Counted from the first letter of the stretch, positions 23,740 to 32,872 are shown. The stretch is DNA of 49,641 nt from an uncultured Bacilli bacterium (GCA_934168325.1 CAKPNG010000007.1:1-49641), one strand, 5' to 3'. Numbers and translations are program-made. The notes: generated from the sequence alone by a model not told the origin.

Positions 23740-24639
23740 TTATTTTTTTAGTTTTTTGAAGAAATTTATCTTTTCTTCGCTAGGTTTATAAAATGTAGTA
23801 AGTTCTACGTTATAACCTAATTTATAATATTTTTCTTCTAATTTTTTTGCTGCCTTTTTATCTCTAATTAAGCAGAATAGCGAACTTCCAGCACCGGTCA
23901 TTGCTAAATAATCAACATTTTCTTCTTTGACTAAATTATATAAATTTTCTAAAGCAGGTAGCATATTAAACGCTGGTCTTTGTAATGCGTTTACAGAATT
24001 TTCTTTTAAAGATTCTAAATCATCGTTTATAAATGCATCCCTAACTTTATATATATCACAATTTTGCATTGGTTCGAAATTATCATATTCTTTAAATACT
24101 TCTGCTGTAGATAATCCCATATGAGGTTGTATTAGTAATACGTATTCATTATGAAATTTTGTATCGAAAAATTCTAATTCATTACCTTTAGAGCGAACAA
24201 TTGCTGGCTTTTCATATATACACCAAGGAACATCTGATCCTATTTTAATAGCAATTTCTTCTAATTCTTTATCAGTAACTTTTAAGTTAAGTAATTTAAC
24301 AATACCTCGAATAGTTGCAGCAGCATCAGAGCTACCACCACCTAATCCAGATTGAATAAAAATAGATTTATGAATATCAACACGGATTTTTTGTTTAAAG
24401 CCATATTGCTTTCTTAATAAATCGATTGCTTGGTGACATAAATTATATTTATTAATTTTTAAAGAACACTCATCACAAGTTACAAAATCATCACTATCTA
24501 AGTTAGGTAAAACTGTAATCTCTAAACTATCGTGTAATTCAAGAGGTACCATAATTGTTTCTAAGTTATGGTAGTCATCATCTCTTTTATCTAATACATT
24601 TAATGCTAAATTAATTTTAGCGTGTGCTTTTACTATCAT
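23740..24639 (-). CDS. ispE: 4-diphosphocytidyl-2-C-methyl-D-erythritol kinase
   Basis: IspE carries out the ATP-dependent step of the MEP (non-mevalonate) isoprenoid pathway. It is 299 residues, a GHMP kinase: AHAKINLALNV at the start (catalytic Lys), the phosphate loop SGLGGGSSDAAA and the C-terminal MTGAGSSLFCL. Its presence says the organism makes isopentenyl diphosphate through the MEP route. It is the last gene of the long origin-proximal operon, 10 bases after rsmA, and meets the phosphofructokinase gene tail to tail without a visible terminator. Confidence 0.95.
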   Translation of the reverse strand: MIVKAHAKINLALNVLDKRDDDYHNLETIMVPLELHDSLEITVLPNLDSDDFVTCDECSLKINKYNLCHQAIDLLRKQYGFKQKIRVDIHKSIFIQSGLGGGSSDAAATIRGIVKLLNLKVTDKELEEIAIKIGSDVPWCIYEKPAIVRSKGNELEFFDTKFHNEYVLLIQPHMGLSTAEVFKEYDNFEPMQNCDIYKVRDAFINDDLESLKENSVNALQRPAFNMLPALENLYNLVKEENVDYLAMTGAGSSLFCLIRDKKAAKKLEEKYYKLGYNVELTTFYKPSEEKINFFKKLKK

Positions 24640-24649
24640 ATATTCAATA

Positions 24650-25468
24650 TTATAAATTTCTATTTTTAAGTTTCAATATAACATTTGTTAAATTGACTAA
24701 ATTTTCTAAAGTTAAATCTTCTGCTCTTAAATTTTTCGAAATATTTGTTTCTTCTAAAACAAGATTTATTTCTTCATTTTTTAAGACTGATTTTAAATTA
24801 TTAGCAATATTTTTCCTTCTATTTATAAATAAAATACTTGCGATTTTGTACAAAAACATTGCAAAACTAAACTCTTTTTCTTGCTTTCTCTCAACTTTAA
24901 AAACTATAGAAGCTACAGTTGGCATTGGAAAAAAAGAAGTGTAAGGAACAACAAGTATCTTGTTTATGTTATACAAATATTCTATTAAATAATTGATAGG
25001 ACCTTTGTCTCTTTTGTTTTTTGTGGTTATTCTTTCAAAAAATTCTTTTTGAGTCATAAAAACGCCAATTTCTAAATTTGGAAATTTTGTAAGTATAAAT
25101 TCTAAAATATCAGTTGAAATATAATAAGGTAAGTTGCCAGTTACTTTATTAAACAAAAAATCCTTATATTTTAATATATTGTTTTTCACTATCTTGATAT
25201 TTTGATTTCCGTAACTTATAGTAAGGAATTTTACAAATTTTTCATCATATTCAACAACAGTGTATTTGTTAGTTTTACCGATTAAATTACAAGTAAGTGC
25301 ACCTAAGCCTGGGCCAATTTCAAGCAAAGAATCAGTTTCTTTTAACTCTAAACTATCAGCAATTTCTAAAGAAACTTTTTCATCTATTAAAAAGTTTTGT
25401 CCTAATTCTTTTTTAGCATGAGAATTTACTAATAAAAAATAATCTTTAATTTCTTTTTCATTTAACAT
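24650..25468 (-). CDS. rsmA: 16S rRNA dimethyladenosine transferase
   Basis: The enzyme (KsgA) dimethylates two adjacent adenines in the 3' terminal hairpin of 16S rRNA. The 272-residue protein has GQNFLID at the start, the SAM site LLEIGPGLGALT, the acidic VVEYD, and the catalytic NLPYYIS. It overlaps the end of rnmV by 11 bases, so the two are translationally coupled, as in many Bacillota. Confidence 0.95.
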   Translation of the reverse strand: MLNEKEIKDYFLLVNSHAKKELGQNFLIDEKVSLEIADSLELKETDSLLEIGPGLGALTCNLIGKTNKYTVVEYDEKFVKFLTISYGNQNIKIVKNNILKYKDFLFNKVTGNLPYYISTDILEFILTKFPNLEIGVFMTQKEFFERITTKNKRDKGPINYLIEYLYNINKILVVPYTSFFPMPTVASIVFKVERKQEKEFSFAMFLYKIASILFINRRKNIANNLKSVLKNEEINLVLEETNISKNLRAEDLTLENLVNLTNVILKLKNRNL

Positions 25469-26009
25469 TTTTTAAAATCTCCATCAATTTATTTTTATTA
25501 ATACCTAAAAAACGTAATTTATTTAATAATTGTTTTCCATTAGAGTGGCCTAAATGATAATAATTATCTAATTTTTCTCTTAAAAAAGAACTATTTTCAT
25601 TACCAATTATACCTAATTCATATAAATCATTTAAATTTAAATCTGATTTTTCTATATTTTCATCATTATATTCAACTAAATTATCTAATGCGTAATTAAC
25701 TTCATTGATAGTGGATTCAGCGACACCAACTTTATGATTTTTTATAGAAAACTCTTTTCTTACGTAAGCATTATAAATGTTATTTTTAACATTTTTATTG
25801 ATTGTATCTCTTATTTTTTGACCAGGATAATCAGGATCAGTTAAAACAATAATCTTCCTTGTTAAAGATACATTATTTAAAAAATCTATATCTTTGCTAT
25901 TAATGGCACTACCATTAACACTATAAAAATCAGTATCTAAAAAACTAGATAAGAAATCTATATCGGTTTTCCCTTCAACAACTATAAGTGCATTTATCTT
26001 TCTTTTCAT
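25458..26009 (-). CDS. rnmV: Ribonuclease M5
   Basis: RNase M5 matures 5S rRNA. The 183-residue protein has the TOPRIM domain: ALIVVEGKTD with the catalytic Glu and VLTDPDYPGQKIR with the Asp-x-Asp pair. The C-terminal part (about residues 100-183, ending in a LRFLGINK segment) is the family-specific extension. It overlaps tatD by four bases and rsmA by 11. Confidence 0.93.
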   Translation of the reverse strand: MKRKINALIVVEGKTDIDFLSSFLDTDFYSVNGSAINSKDIDFLNNVSLTRKIIVLTDPDYPGQKIRDTINKNVKNNIYNAYVRKEFSIKNHKVGVAESTINEVNYALDNLVEYNDENIEKSDLNLNDLYELGIIGNENSSFLREKLDNYYHLGHSNGKQLLNKLRFLGINKNKLMEILKNVK

Positions 26010-26779
26010 TTTATTTTTAAAATTTCTAATGAGTTATTATAAGTTATATTTTCTAACTCATTTATATCTATATTTAATAAATTTGAAGCATATTTTACAG
26101 TTTCATAAATATATTCAGGTATATTTAATTTTCCTCTATAAGGAGTAGGTGCTAAATATGGGGCATCTGTTTCGAAAACTATTGAAGTTAATGGTATTCC
26201 TTTTATAGTTTCTTTACTTTTAATAGAATTTTTAAATGTTAATGTACCACCAAAAGCAATTTTATAACCTAATTTAATAAATTCTTTAGCTGATTCCAAT
26301 GATCCACTATAGCAATGCATTATACCTTTATTATTAACTTTATATTCTTTTAATACATCAAAAGTATCTTGAATTGCGTCTCGACAATGTATCAAAATAG
26401 GTAAATTATGTTTATTAGCTAATTCAATTTGTCTAATAAACATTTCTTTTTGTTTATCTTTAATAGTTAGTTCATTTTCCCAATAATAATCTAAACCAAT
26501 TTCTCCAATCGCTACAATTTTATCTGAAGTAAGAAGAAGTTCTTCTAATTCTTTAATTGAACTTTCGTTATATTGTTTATGTTCAGTTGGAATAATTCCT
26601 ACACTTGCATATATACAATCGTATTTATTAGCTAATTCAATCGCTTTTTTACTACTATTTATATCAAACCCTACACATAAAAACTTATTAACACCTTTTT
26701 CTTGTGCGTTTTTTATTAACTTATCTACATCATTTAATAAAGCTTCATCGTTAAGGTGAATGTGTGTATCAAAAATCAT
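26006..26779 (-). CDS. tatD: TatD-family metal-dependent nuclease
   Basis: This 257-residue TIM-barrel hydrolase has all metal motifs: FDTHIHLND, IGEIGLDYYWE, LIHCRDA, MHCYSG and FETDAPYLAP. TatD enzymes are 3'-5' exonucleases or DNA/RNA repair nucleases of the cytoplasm. The gene sits one base after mnmE and overlaps rnmV, so it is part of the same operon. Confidence 0.93.
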   Translation of the reverse strand: MIFDTHIHLNDEALLNDVDKLIKNAQEKGVNKFLCVGFDINSSKKAIELANKYDCIYASVGIIPTEHKQYNESSIKELEELLLTSDKIVAIGEIGLDYYWENELTIKDKQKEMFIRQIELANKHNLPILIHCRDAIQDTFDVLKEYKVNNKGIMHCYSGSLESAKEFIKLGYKIAFGGTLTFKNSIKSKETIKGIPLTSIVFETDAPYLAPTPYRGKLNIPEYIYETVKYASNLLNIDINELENITYNNSLEILKIK

Positions 26780-26780
26780 G

Positions 26781-28103
26781 TTATTTACCTAAACAAAATC
26801 TAGAAAAAATCTCTTTTGCCATATCAAAATCGTAATTTTCACCCGTTAAAGCTAAAATTTTTAAATAAGCATTTTTAATATGTTCACTAATTAAATCAAT
26901 TGAAATACCATCAATAGCTAATTTCTTTGCTTCGTTTATTTCTTCTAAACATGCTTCTAATAATCCAATTTCTCTTTCGTTTGCTAAAGAAGGAGTCTTA
27001 TAATTTTCTTCTTTTAAATCTAAAACTATTAACATTTTATTAATAAGAGAATTAATGTTTTTACTAATCGCACTTACTGTTAATAAATCTTTATCATACT
27101 TATTAATATCGGTTTTATTATAAACTTCTATAATATTTTTGCCTTTTATGATATTTAATATTGCTAAATCTTCATCAGTATGAATTGGACTATCATAAAC
27201 CATTAAAATAATATCTGCTTTTTTAAGCATTTCTTTACTTTTATTTATACCAAGAGATTCAATATAATCACTTGAATCACGAATTCCAGCAGTATCAAAT
27301 AAATTAATTAAAACACCGTTTAGATTAATTTTACCTTCAACAACATCTCTAGTAGTTCCTTTATAATCACTAACAATAGCTTTATCTTCTTTAAGTAAGG
27401 CGTTAAAAATAGAAGATTTACCAACATTAGGCTTACCTACTATTACAACATTTATTCCTTCTTTAATAATTTTTCCTTTTCTACCGTTAGCTATTAAAAC
27501 TGCTACTTTTTGTTCAATATCATTGCAAAACTCAACTATTTCTTCAGAATTTACATCTTCTATATCGGTGTATTCTGAATAGTCGATATTAGCTTCAATA
27601 TGTGCTAACATATCTCCAATTTCTTTTTTAATAGGTAAAACTAATTTTGAAGTTTCTCCTTGTAAAGACATCATAGACATGTTTTTACTTTCTTCAGTTT
27701 CAGCGTTAATTAAATCATTAATAGACTCAGCTTGAATTAAATCTAATTTTCCATTTAAAAAAGCACGGGAAGAATATTCTCCTCTTTCAGCCATCCTAGC
27801 ACCGAATTTTATAGCTAAAGATATAATTTTATTAAATATTAACGGAGATCCATGGCAAATTATTTCAACACTATCTTCTCCTGTAAAAGATCTAGGACCT
27901 TTATACAAAAGAAGGACTACCTCATCAACAACATTATCACCATCTTTTATATATCCGTGTAATAATGAGTTTTGAGTAAGCCCAACTAAATTTTTTGAAT
28001 AAAAATTTGAGACAATCTTGAAACAATCGCTGCCGCTTAATCTAATAATACCAAGTGCACTCCTTAAAGGTGGAGTAGCTAAAGCAACGATAGTTTCTAA
28101 CAT
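26781..28103 (-). CDS. mnmE: tRNA modification GTPase MnmE
   Basis: MnmE, with MnmG, builds the 5-carboxymethylaminomethyl group on wobble uridine of tRNA. The 440-residue protein has the tetrahydrofolate-binding N-terminal domain (GIIRLSGSD), a GTPase domain inserted in a helical domain with GKPNVGKSS (G1), the switch VSDYKGTTRD, DTAGIRDS (G3) and NKTD (G4), and the terminal FCLGK with its catalytic Cys. Length is normal. The partner mnmG, often next to mnmE, is not in the window. Confidence 0.96.
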   Translation of the reverse strand: MLETIVALATPPLRSALGIIRLSGSDCFKIVSNFYSKNLVGLTQNSLLHGYIKDGDNVVDEVVLLLYKGPRSFTGEDSVEIICHGSPLIFNKIISLAIKFGARMAERGEYSSRAFLNGKLDLIQAESINDLINAETEESKNMSMMSLQGETSKLVLPIKKEIGDMLAHIEANIDYSEYTDIEDVNSEEIVEFCNDIEQKVAVLIANGRKGKIIKEGINVVIVGKPNVGKSSIFNALLKEDKAIVSDYKGTTRDVVEGKINLNGVLINLFDTAGIRDSSDYIESLGINKSKEMLKKADIILMVYDSPIHTDEDLAILNIIKGKNIIEVYNKTDINKYDKDLLTVSAISKNINSLINKMLIVLDLKEENYKTPSLANEREIGLLEACLEEINEAKKLAIDGISIDLISEHIKNAYLKILALTGENYDFDMAKEIFSRFCLGK

Positions 28104-28105
28104 AT

Positions 28106-28756
28106 TTATTCGTTTTCAGTATTTTCTTCTTTTGGAGTAGAAGTAGTAGGTTTATTATCATTACCTATATATTTAATGACAATGGCTCTATCTTTACCAT
28201 CGCCAATAGATTCAGTTTTAATATTTTTAAATGAAGCTAAAGCTGTGTGTACTTTCTTTCTTTCATCTGGTGTCATAGGATCTAATTTGACATCAACATG
28301 GGTTTTTAATACTTCTTTAGCAATTTTCTTAGCAATCGAAATTGATCTACGATATTTTTTATCTTTATAATCGCTTATATCGAGTAAGATTCTAAATTTC
28401 TTTTTAAATTTAGAATTAACTGCTAATTTAACTAATTCGTTTAAAGACTGAAGTGTAGAACCGTTTTGTCCGATAATTAAGCTATTTTTATTAGTTTCAA
28501 TCAAGATTTTAGCGATTTCATCACGATAAACTGTTTGTAAAGAAACTTCTAAACCTAAAGAAGAAATGACGTTTTTAATATAATTTTCAGCATATTCAAT
28601 TACATCAGCAACTTCGTATACTTCAATAATTGCTTTTTTGAACAATCCTTTCTTTTCTTCTAAAACAGAATACATTAATTCAGATTCTTCACATTCCATT
28701 TCTTTACATGCTGTTTTAATTGCGTCTTCTAATGTTCTTTCAGTTATTTTTTTCAT
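28106..28756 (-). CDS. khpB: RNA-binding protein KhpB (Jag)
   Basis: KhpB is a KH/R3H RNA-binding protein that works with KhpA in cell elongation and division. In 216 residues the Jag-N domain comes first (about 1-45, ERTLEDAIK), then a KH-like domain with GQNGSTLQSLNELV, then R3H with the run RRSISIAKKIA and DPMTPDERKKVHTAL. A short acidic tail of about 20 residues follows. The ribosome site GGAGATAA precedes ATG, and it lies directly after yidC as in B. subtilis. Confidence 0.93.
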   Translation of the reverse strand: MKKITERTLEDAIKTACKEMECEESELMYSVLEEKKGLFKKAIIEVYEVADVIEYAENYIKNVISSLGLEVSLQTVYRDEIAKILIETNKNSLIIGQNGSTLQSLNELVKLAVNSKFKKKFRILLDISDYKDKKYRRSISIAKKIAKEVLKTHVDVKLDPMTPDERKKVHTALASFKNIKTESIGDGKDRAIVIKYIGNDNKPTTSTPKEENTENE

Positions 28757-28758
28757 TT

Positions 28759-30624
28759 TTATTTATCTCCTTTTTTTGAAAGGCCACCTTTCTTTTGTAA
28801 AACAAAGTGCATAATTAAAGTTTGAATCATTGAGAATAATGCACCAGCGAACCAATATACACCCATAGCAGCTGGGAGAGTGAAGCCCATAATTATAATA
28901 AATCCGGTCATAACCCAAGAAACAACTTTCATTTGTTTTTGAGAATTGTTAGCTGCAGGATTTTTATGCATTTTTGCAACATTTTTCATACGTTTTTTAC
29001 TTAACCATTGAGGTAATTGCATAGATAAAATTTGTGTGCCAGACATTAATATAATCAATATTAAAGCAGTCCAACATTGAAGTCCTGGCCAATTGCTCCA
29101 ACTAAATAAGACACTTGAAATAGTATCGCTTAATCTAAGACCTAAAACAGCATCTCTAGATAAACTAGCTGCAGCTCCTAAACCGTTCCAAACAGCAATA
29201 AATACAGGGAATTGGACAATCATTATTAAAATTGATCCAAAAGGATGAATCTTATAACGTTTATAAAGGTTCATTTGAGCTTGAGCTAATCTTTGTTTTT
29301 CGTATTCATTTGTATTGCTATTTGGATATTTTTCTTGTAATTTAGCAATTTCAGGTTGTAAATATTGCATTTTTTGTTGAGATAATGTTGATTTAAATGA
29401 TATCAACATAAATATACCTCTAACAATAACTGTAACAAGTAAAACAGATGAAATTTGTCCCCAACCATTCATTCCAAACGCATGAGAGAAGTACTCAGTC
29501 ATATAAGCAACTGGATAAACAAGTAATCCTTCAATCCAGCCATGACTCCAAGCATCTTTCCAACTTGATTTATTTGTAAATTGAACTGTATCTGATAAAG
29601 GATCATCGTTTAAATGTCCGTAATATCCATCATCAATAGTGAAGCAGCTCTTTAAAGTAGTAAGTTTTGTATTTAATGCAGATTGATATAAAGATAAATA
29701 GTCATTACTAATTCCATATCCATCGCCAAGATTCTTTTCTTTTAATATTTGATTGTTCCAATTTTGAATATTAGTCCAATAATCACCTTGACTCATTTCT
29801 ACTTTCTTTTCAGTTTCAGGTGTAACAAATTTATATTTGCCATATTTTGTAAATAAAGCATTATTTCTTCCCAAAACTTTAGTTGTAGTGCCACCAATTG
29901 AATATTCACCACCGTTTAATAAGATGTTTTCTTTTTCTTTTGTTGGATTAGCTTTATAATCATCATATTCATTACTAGTATATCCATAAAATAATTCAAA
30001 AGTTGAATTATAAGATATAGTAGGTAAGTAATCTTTTGCTTTTTCGTACATATAATCGATTACTTTTTTATCTAATTCGTTCCAATATTCATTTGCAGGT
30101 AAAGATACACCATTAGTTTTAGCAGTTGTATCAACGCTACTTATAAATGAATTTTTACTAATTGTAGTATAAGAAGCAGTCCAATTCTTTTTTTCTTCCT
30201 TATCAACTGTGTATGTATAAGTAGTAATAGTTGCACTTCTTAAATAATATAAACTATCTGTTGCGACTCCTGATAATGTAAAAAATGAATTATTTTCTTC
30301 AATAATATTTTTTTCTTCTAAAGTGTTTGTTGCACTATTAAAAACTTTAACTTTTATATCAGCGACGTTATCAGTAGTAACTTTAGTTACTTTATCACTT
30401 AAATAAACTTCTTTTTTACCTGAATTAGTTAAAGCGTTATAAACATAGGTGTTAGCTTTTTCTTTGCTATCAAAAAATTGTGTATTAACTGGGTCATAGG
30501 CATAACGATAGGTTGCACTATCTAATGCACTACAAAAACTATTACAACTAGATAATATAAGAGTCAAAAACCCAAATAAGCCAGCAATTCCAAAAATTTT
30601 CTTTTTGTTACTTTTCTCTTTCAT
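28759..30624 (-). CDS. yidC: YidC/Oxa1 membrane insertase with large lipoprotein-like ectodomain
   Basis: The C-terminal part (about 387-621) is the conserved insertase: the conserved groove Arg402 in VTVIVRGIFM, the coiled cytoplasmic hairpin (QKMQYLQPEIAKLQEKY) and the remaining transmembrane helices ending in a Lys-rich tail. The N-terminus is a lipoprotein signal with Cys27 in LILSSC, as in SpoIIIJ-type YidC. About 330 residues of exported, Tyr/Thr/Asn-rich sequence then lie before the insertase; the B. subtilis protein has almost none, so at 621 residues it is more than twice the usual Gram-positive size. Long ectodomains are also known in some Mollicutes. It overlaps rnpA by 17 bases. 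Confidence 0.93.
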   Translation of the reverse strand: MKEKSNKKKIFGIAGLFGFLTLILSSCNSFCSALDSATYRYAYDPVNTQFFDSKEKANTYVYNALTNSGKKEVYLSDKVTKVTTDNVADIKVKVFNSATNTLEEKNIIEENNSFFTLSGVATDSLYYLRSATITTYTYTVDKEEKKNWTASYTTISKNSFISSVDTTAKTNGVSLPANEYWNELDKKVIDYMYEKAKDYLPTISYNSTFELFYGYTSNEYDDYKANPTKEKENILLNGGEYSIGGTTTKVLGRNNALFTKYGKYKFVTPETEKKVEMSQGDYWTNIQNWNNQILKEKNLGDGYGISNDYLSLYQSALNTKLTTLKSCFTIDDGYYGHLNDDPLSDTVQFTNKSSWKDAWSHGWIEGLLVYPVAYMTEYFSHAFGMNGWGQISSVLLVTVIVRGIFMLISFKSTLSQQKMQYLQPEIAKLQEKYPNSNTNEYEKQRLAQAQMNLYKRYKIHPFGSILIMIVQFPVFIAVWNGLGAAASLSRDAVLGLRLSDTISSVLFSWSNWPGLQCWTALILIILMSGTQILSMQLPQWLSKKRMKNVAKMHKNPAANNSQKQMKVVSWVMTGFIIIMGFTLPAAMGVYWFAGALFSMIQTLIMHFVLQKKGGLSKKGDK

Positions 30625-30955
30625 TATTTTCTCCTAACAAGAGTAGAAGTAGTTCTTCAAGTTTTTCTTTATTTTTAATATATTCGTTTGGGTCGTATTT
30701 TTTATTTATTACAATAATAACATCTAAATTCTTTTTAAAATCAAACACGCCATCAACAACACTTCTAACTTGTCTTTTAATTTTGTTTCTAATAACAGCT
30801 ATACCATTTCTTTTTGTAATTAATAATCCGACTCTAGTATAGCCAAAATCATTTTCTCTAAAATAAACACAAAATAATTCGTTTTTATAAAAATGTCTTA
30901 TTTTTAATATTTCTTTAAACTCTCGATATTTTTTAACTGTATTTACTTTTTTCAT
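30608..30955 (-). CDS. rnpA: Ribonuclease P protein component
   Basis: This is the small basic subunit that helps RNase P RNA cut tRNA leaders. The 115 residues contain the RNR signature, RNKIKRQVRSV (about 56-66), and the hydrophobic strands of the fold (FCVYFRENDFGYTRVGLLI). It begins three bases after the rpmH stop and overlaps yidC by 17 bases, which agrees with the universal rpmH-rnpA-yidC order. Confidence 0.95.
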   Translation of the reverse strand: MKKVNTVKKYREFKEILKIRHFYKNELFCVYFRENDFGYTRVGLLITKRNGIAVIRNKIKRQVRSVVDGVFDFKKNLDVIIVINKKYDPNEYIKNKEKLEELLLLLLGENNEREK

Positions 30956-30958
30956 TAA

Positions 30959-31093
30959 CTAGCCAACTAAGACTTTTCTACCTTTTGCTCTTCTATTTGC
31001 TAAAATTTTTCTTCCTGTAGGTGTAGCCATTCTTGCTCTAAATCCACTTACTCTTGCGTAATGTAATTTGCTTGGTTGATATGTTCTTTTCAT
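30959..31093 (-). CDS. rpmH: Ribosomal protein L34
   Basis: Direct reading of the minus strand gives 44 codons: MKRTYQPSKLHYARVSGFRA, then RMATPTGRKILANRRAKGRK and VLVG, then TAG. All L34 hallmarks are there (MKRTYQPSK, GFRARM, GR-IL--RR-KGR). It is the first gene of the left origin operon. The AGGAGG ribosome site lies 9 bases upstream and a strong promoter at 31126-31155 drives it. Confidence 0.98.
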   Translation of the reverse strand: MKRTYQPSKLHYARVSGFRARMATPTGRKILANRRAKGRKVLVG

Positions 31094-31125
31094 ATGTATA
31101 ATCCTCCTAATAATAAGCAAAGAAA

Positions 31126-31155
31126 ATTATATATGTATTTATACATATAAGTCAA
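31126..31155 (-). promoter_or_regulatory. rpmH promoter with palindromic spacer
   Basis: On the minus strand -35 TTGACT (31150-31155), an 18-bp spacer and -10 TATAAT (31126-31131) form a strong promoter. The spacer region holds a perfect inverted repeat ATATGTAT-TT-ATACATAT (31131-31148). Confidence 0.8.
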
Positions 31156-31191
31156 ACATTTATCTTTTTAAGAATAATTTTTAATAAAATT

Positions 31192-31450
31192 TTTATCAAC
31201 AGAGTTATTAACATTTAACAGCGTGTGGAATTCATATTTTTAAAAATGTGGAAAACTTAATATTTATTCGATTATATCGTTATTTTTTGTGTCTTGATTA
31301 TTGTGGAAATGTGGAAAACTTAATATTTATTCACATTTTCGTTCAATATGTGGAAATCTTTCCACATTTATCAACATTTTTAAGTTGCGGATAACCTATT
31401 TTTACCATCATATCGTATGTTTTTAGAATTAAAATGTGGAAAACTTAACA
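31192..31450. other. oriC, region upstream of dnaA with DnaA-box-like repeats
   Basis: The 417 bases between rpmH and dnaA hold no gene. They contain at least seven TGTGGAA-type boxes: 31224, 31247, 31302, 31310, 31349 and 31435 in one direction and 31358-31366 in the other. Most are TGTGGAAAA or TGTGGAAAT rather than the strict TGTGGATAA. A 25-bp sequence beginning AATGTGGAAAACTTAA occurs at 31245-31269 and again at 31308-31332, with a partial third copy at 31433. A perfect palindrome TGTGGAAA-TC-TTTCCACA lies at 31349-31366. The rpmH/dnaA arrangement and the gene-direction switch confirm this as the origin. Confidence 0.88.
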
Positions 31451-31510
31451 TTTCCTCTTTTCTGCTTTATAAATTTATTTATAACTAGTAAAATATAGAA
31501 GGTATTTATT

Positions 31511-32872
31511 ATGGATTTGTCGAGTGTTAGTGAAGTAAATTTGCTTTGGAAAAGAATTTTAGAGAAAATTAGAGTTACATTAAACGAAGATCGTGTTTAT
31601 GACGCGTTTTTCAAAGATACATATATTTTTAAAATAGATAATGATAAAATGATTATTAGTTGTGCTAATACGTTATCTGTAAATATTCTTCAAACAAAGT
31701 ATAACGACACACTTTTAGATATAGTAAATAATGTCAGTGGAACAAATTTTAAACTTGTTTATGATATTGAAGAAAATTTAAAAAAAGAAGAAGGAAAAAA
31801 TAAAGATTTAATTAAAAAACCTCATTTTTTTGAAAATAACTATCTAGAACCTACATATAATTTTGATAATTACGTTGTTGGTTCTACTAACCAAGAAGCT
31901 TATACAGCAGCTTTGTATATCGCAAGTGCACCAGGGACCGACTATAATCCACTATTCATTTATAGTCAATCTGGACTCGGAAAAACACATTTATTAAACG
32001 CTATAGGAAACTATATAAAAGAAAGAACTCCAATAAAGAAAATCTTGTTCTGTTCATCCCAAGAATTTATTGATGAATATATTAAATATGTTAATGGCGA
32101 AAAAACTGAAGATAATTTAAAAGATTATATTTTAAGTTTTGATATTTTATTAATAGATGATATTCAAATGTTACAAAATAAAACAAAAACTGAAGAGTTT
32201 TTCTTTAGCGTTTTTGAGTCTTTAGTTAAAGCTAATAAGCAAATAGTTTTAACTTGTGATCGTTTACCTAATGAGCTAAACGGACTTGATAATAGATTAG
32301 TTACTCGTTTTTTAAGAGGTTTAACAATATCAATACAAACTCCTACACCTGAGCTTTGTGAAGAGATTTTAAAGAAAAAAATTGTTAATTCAGGCTTATC
32401 TATCGAGAATTTTGATGAAGAAGTTATTAAATTTGTTGCTTTTAACTTCAAAAACAGTATTAGAAATTTAGAAGGTGCTTTAAATAGATTAATATTTTAT
32501 TCGTCAATTAATCACGTTAATCATATAGATATGGATATAACTAACGACGCTTTATCTTCTTTAATAGATACAAAGAAAAATAAATCAAAAATTAGTGAGC
32601 AAAAAATATTAAACGCAGTAAGTAGTTATTATAGTGTTAGCGTTTCTCAAATTACTGGTAAATTAAAAACAAGTCAAGTAGCTACTGCTAGACACGTTGC
32701 TATATACCTTATTAGAACAATGTTAGATGTATCTTTTGTTAGAATTGGAGAATTATTTTCTAATAGAGATCACGCAACAATTATGTATAGTGTGAATAAA
32801 GTAGAGAAAATGTTGAAAACTGATGAAAAAATGTTAACAGTTATCAACAAATTAAAAAAGCAATTATCATGA
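31511..32872 (+). CDS. dnaA: Chromosomal replication initiator DnaA
   Basis: DnaA binds the boxes on both sides of its gene and opens the origin. In 453 residues: domain I (about 1-80, LWKRILEKI), a short linker, the AAA+ domain III with Walker A SGLGKTHLL (Lys158), Walker B DILLIDDIQML and the sensor region, and the DNA-binding domain IV with the signature RDHATIMYSVNK. The ATG at 31511 follows an AGAAGG ribosome site. It is probably autoregulated through the DnaA boxes upstream. Confidence 0.98.
   Translation: MDLSSVSEVNLLWKRILEKIRVTLNEDRVYDAFFKDTYIFKIDNDKMIISCANTLSVNILQTKYNDTLLDIVNNVSGTNFKLVYDIEENLKKEEGKNKDLIKKPHFFENNYLEPTYNFDNYVVGSTNQEAYTAALYIASAPGTDYNPLFIYSQSGLGKTHLLNAIGNYIKERTPIKKILFCSSQEFIDEYIKYVNGEKTEDNLKDYILSFDILLIDDIQMLQNKTKTEEFFFSVFESLVKANKQIVLTCDRLPNELNGLDNRLVTRFLRGLTISIQTPTPELCEEILKKKIVNSGLSIENFDEEVIKFVAFNFKNSIRNLEGALNRLIFYSSINHVNHIDMDITNDALSSLIDTKKNKSKISEQKILNAVSSYYSVSVSQITGKLKTSQVATARHVAIYLIRTMLDVSFVRIGELFSNRDHATIMYSVNKVEKMLKTDEKMLTVINKLKKQLS

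Noticed and set aside
26165..26180. GTTTCGAAAAC in tatD resembles the operator
   Set aside because: It is inside a conserved coding region and matches fewer positions than the three intergenic sites.
31094..31510. CRISPR-like array from the TGTGGAA repeats
   Set aside because: The repeats are DnaA boxes with irregular spacing next to dnaA, not equal repeats with unique spacers.
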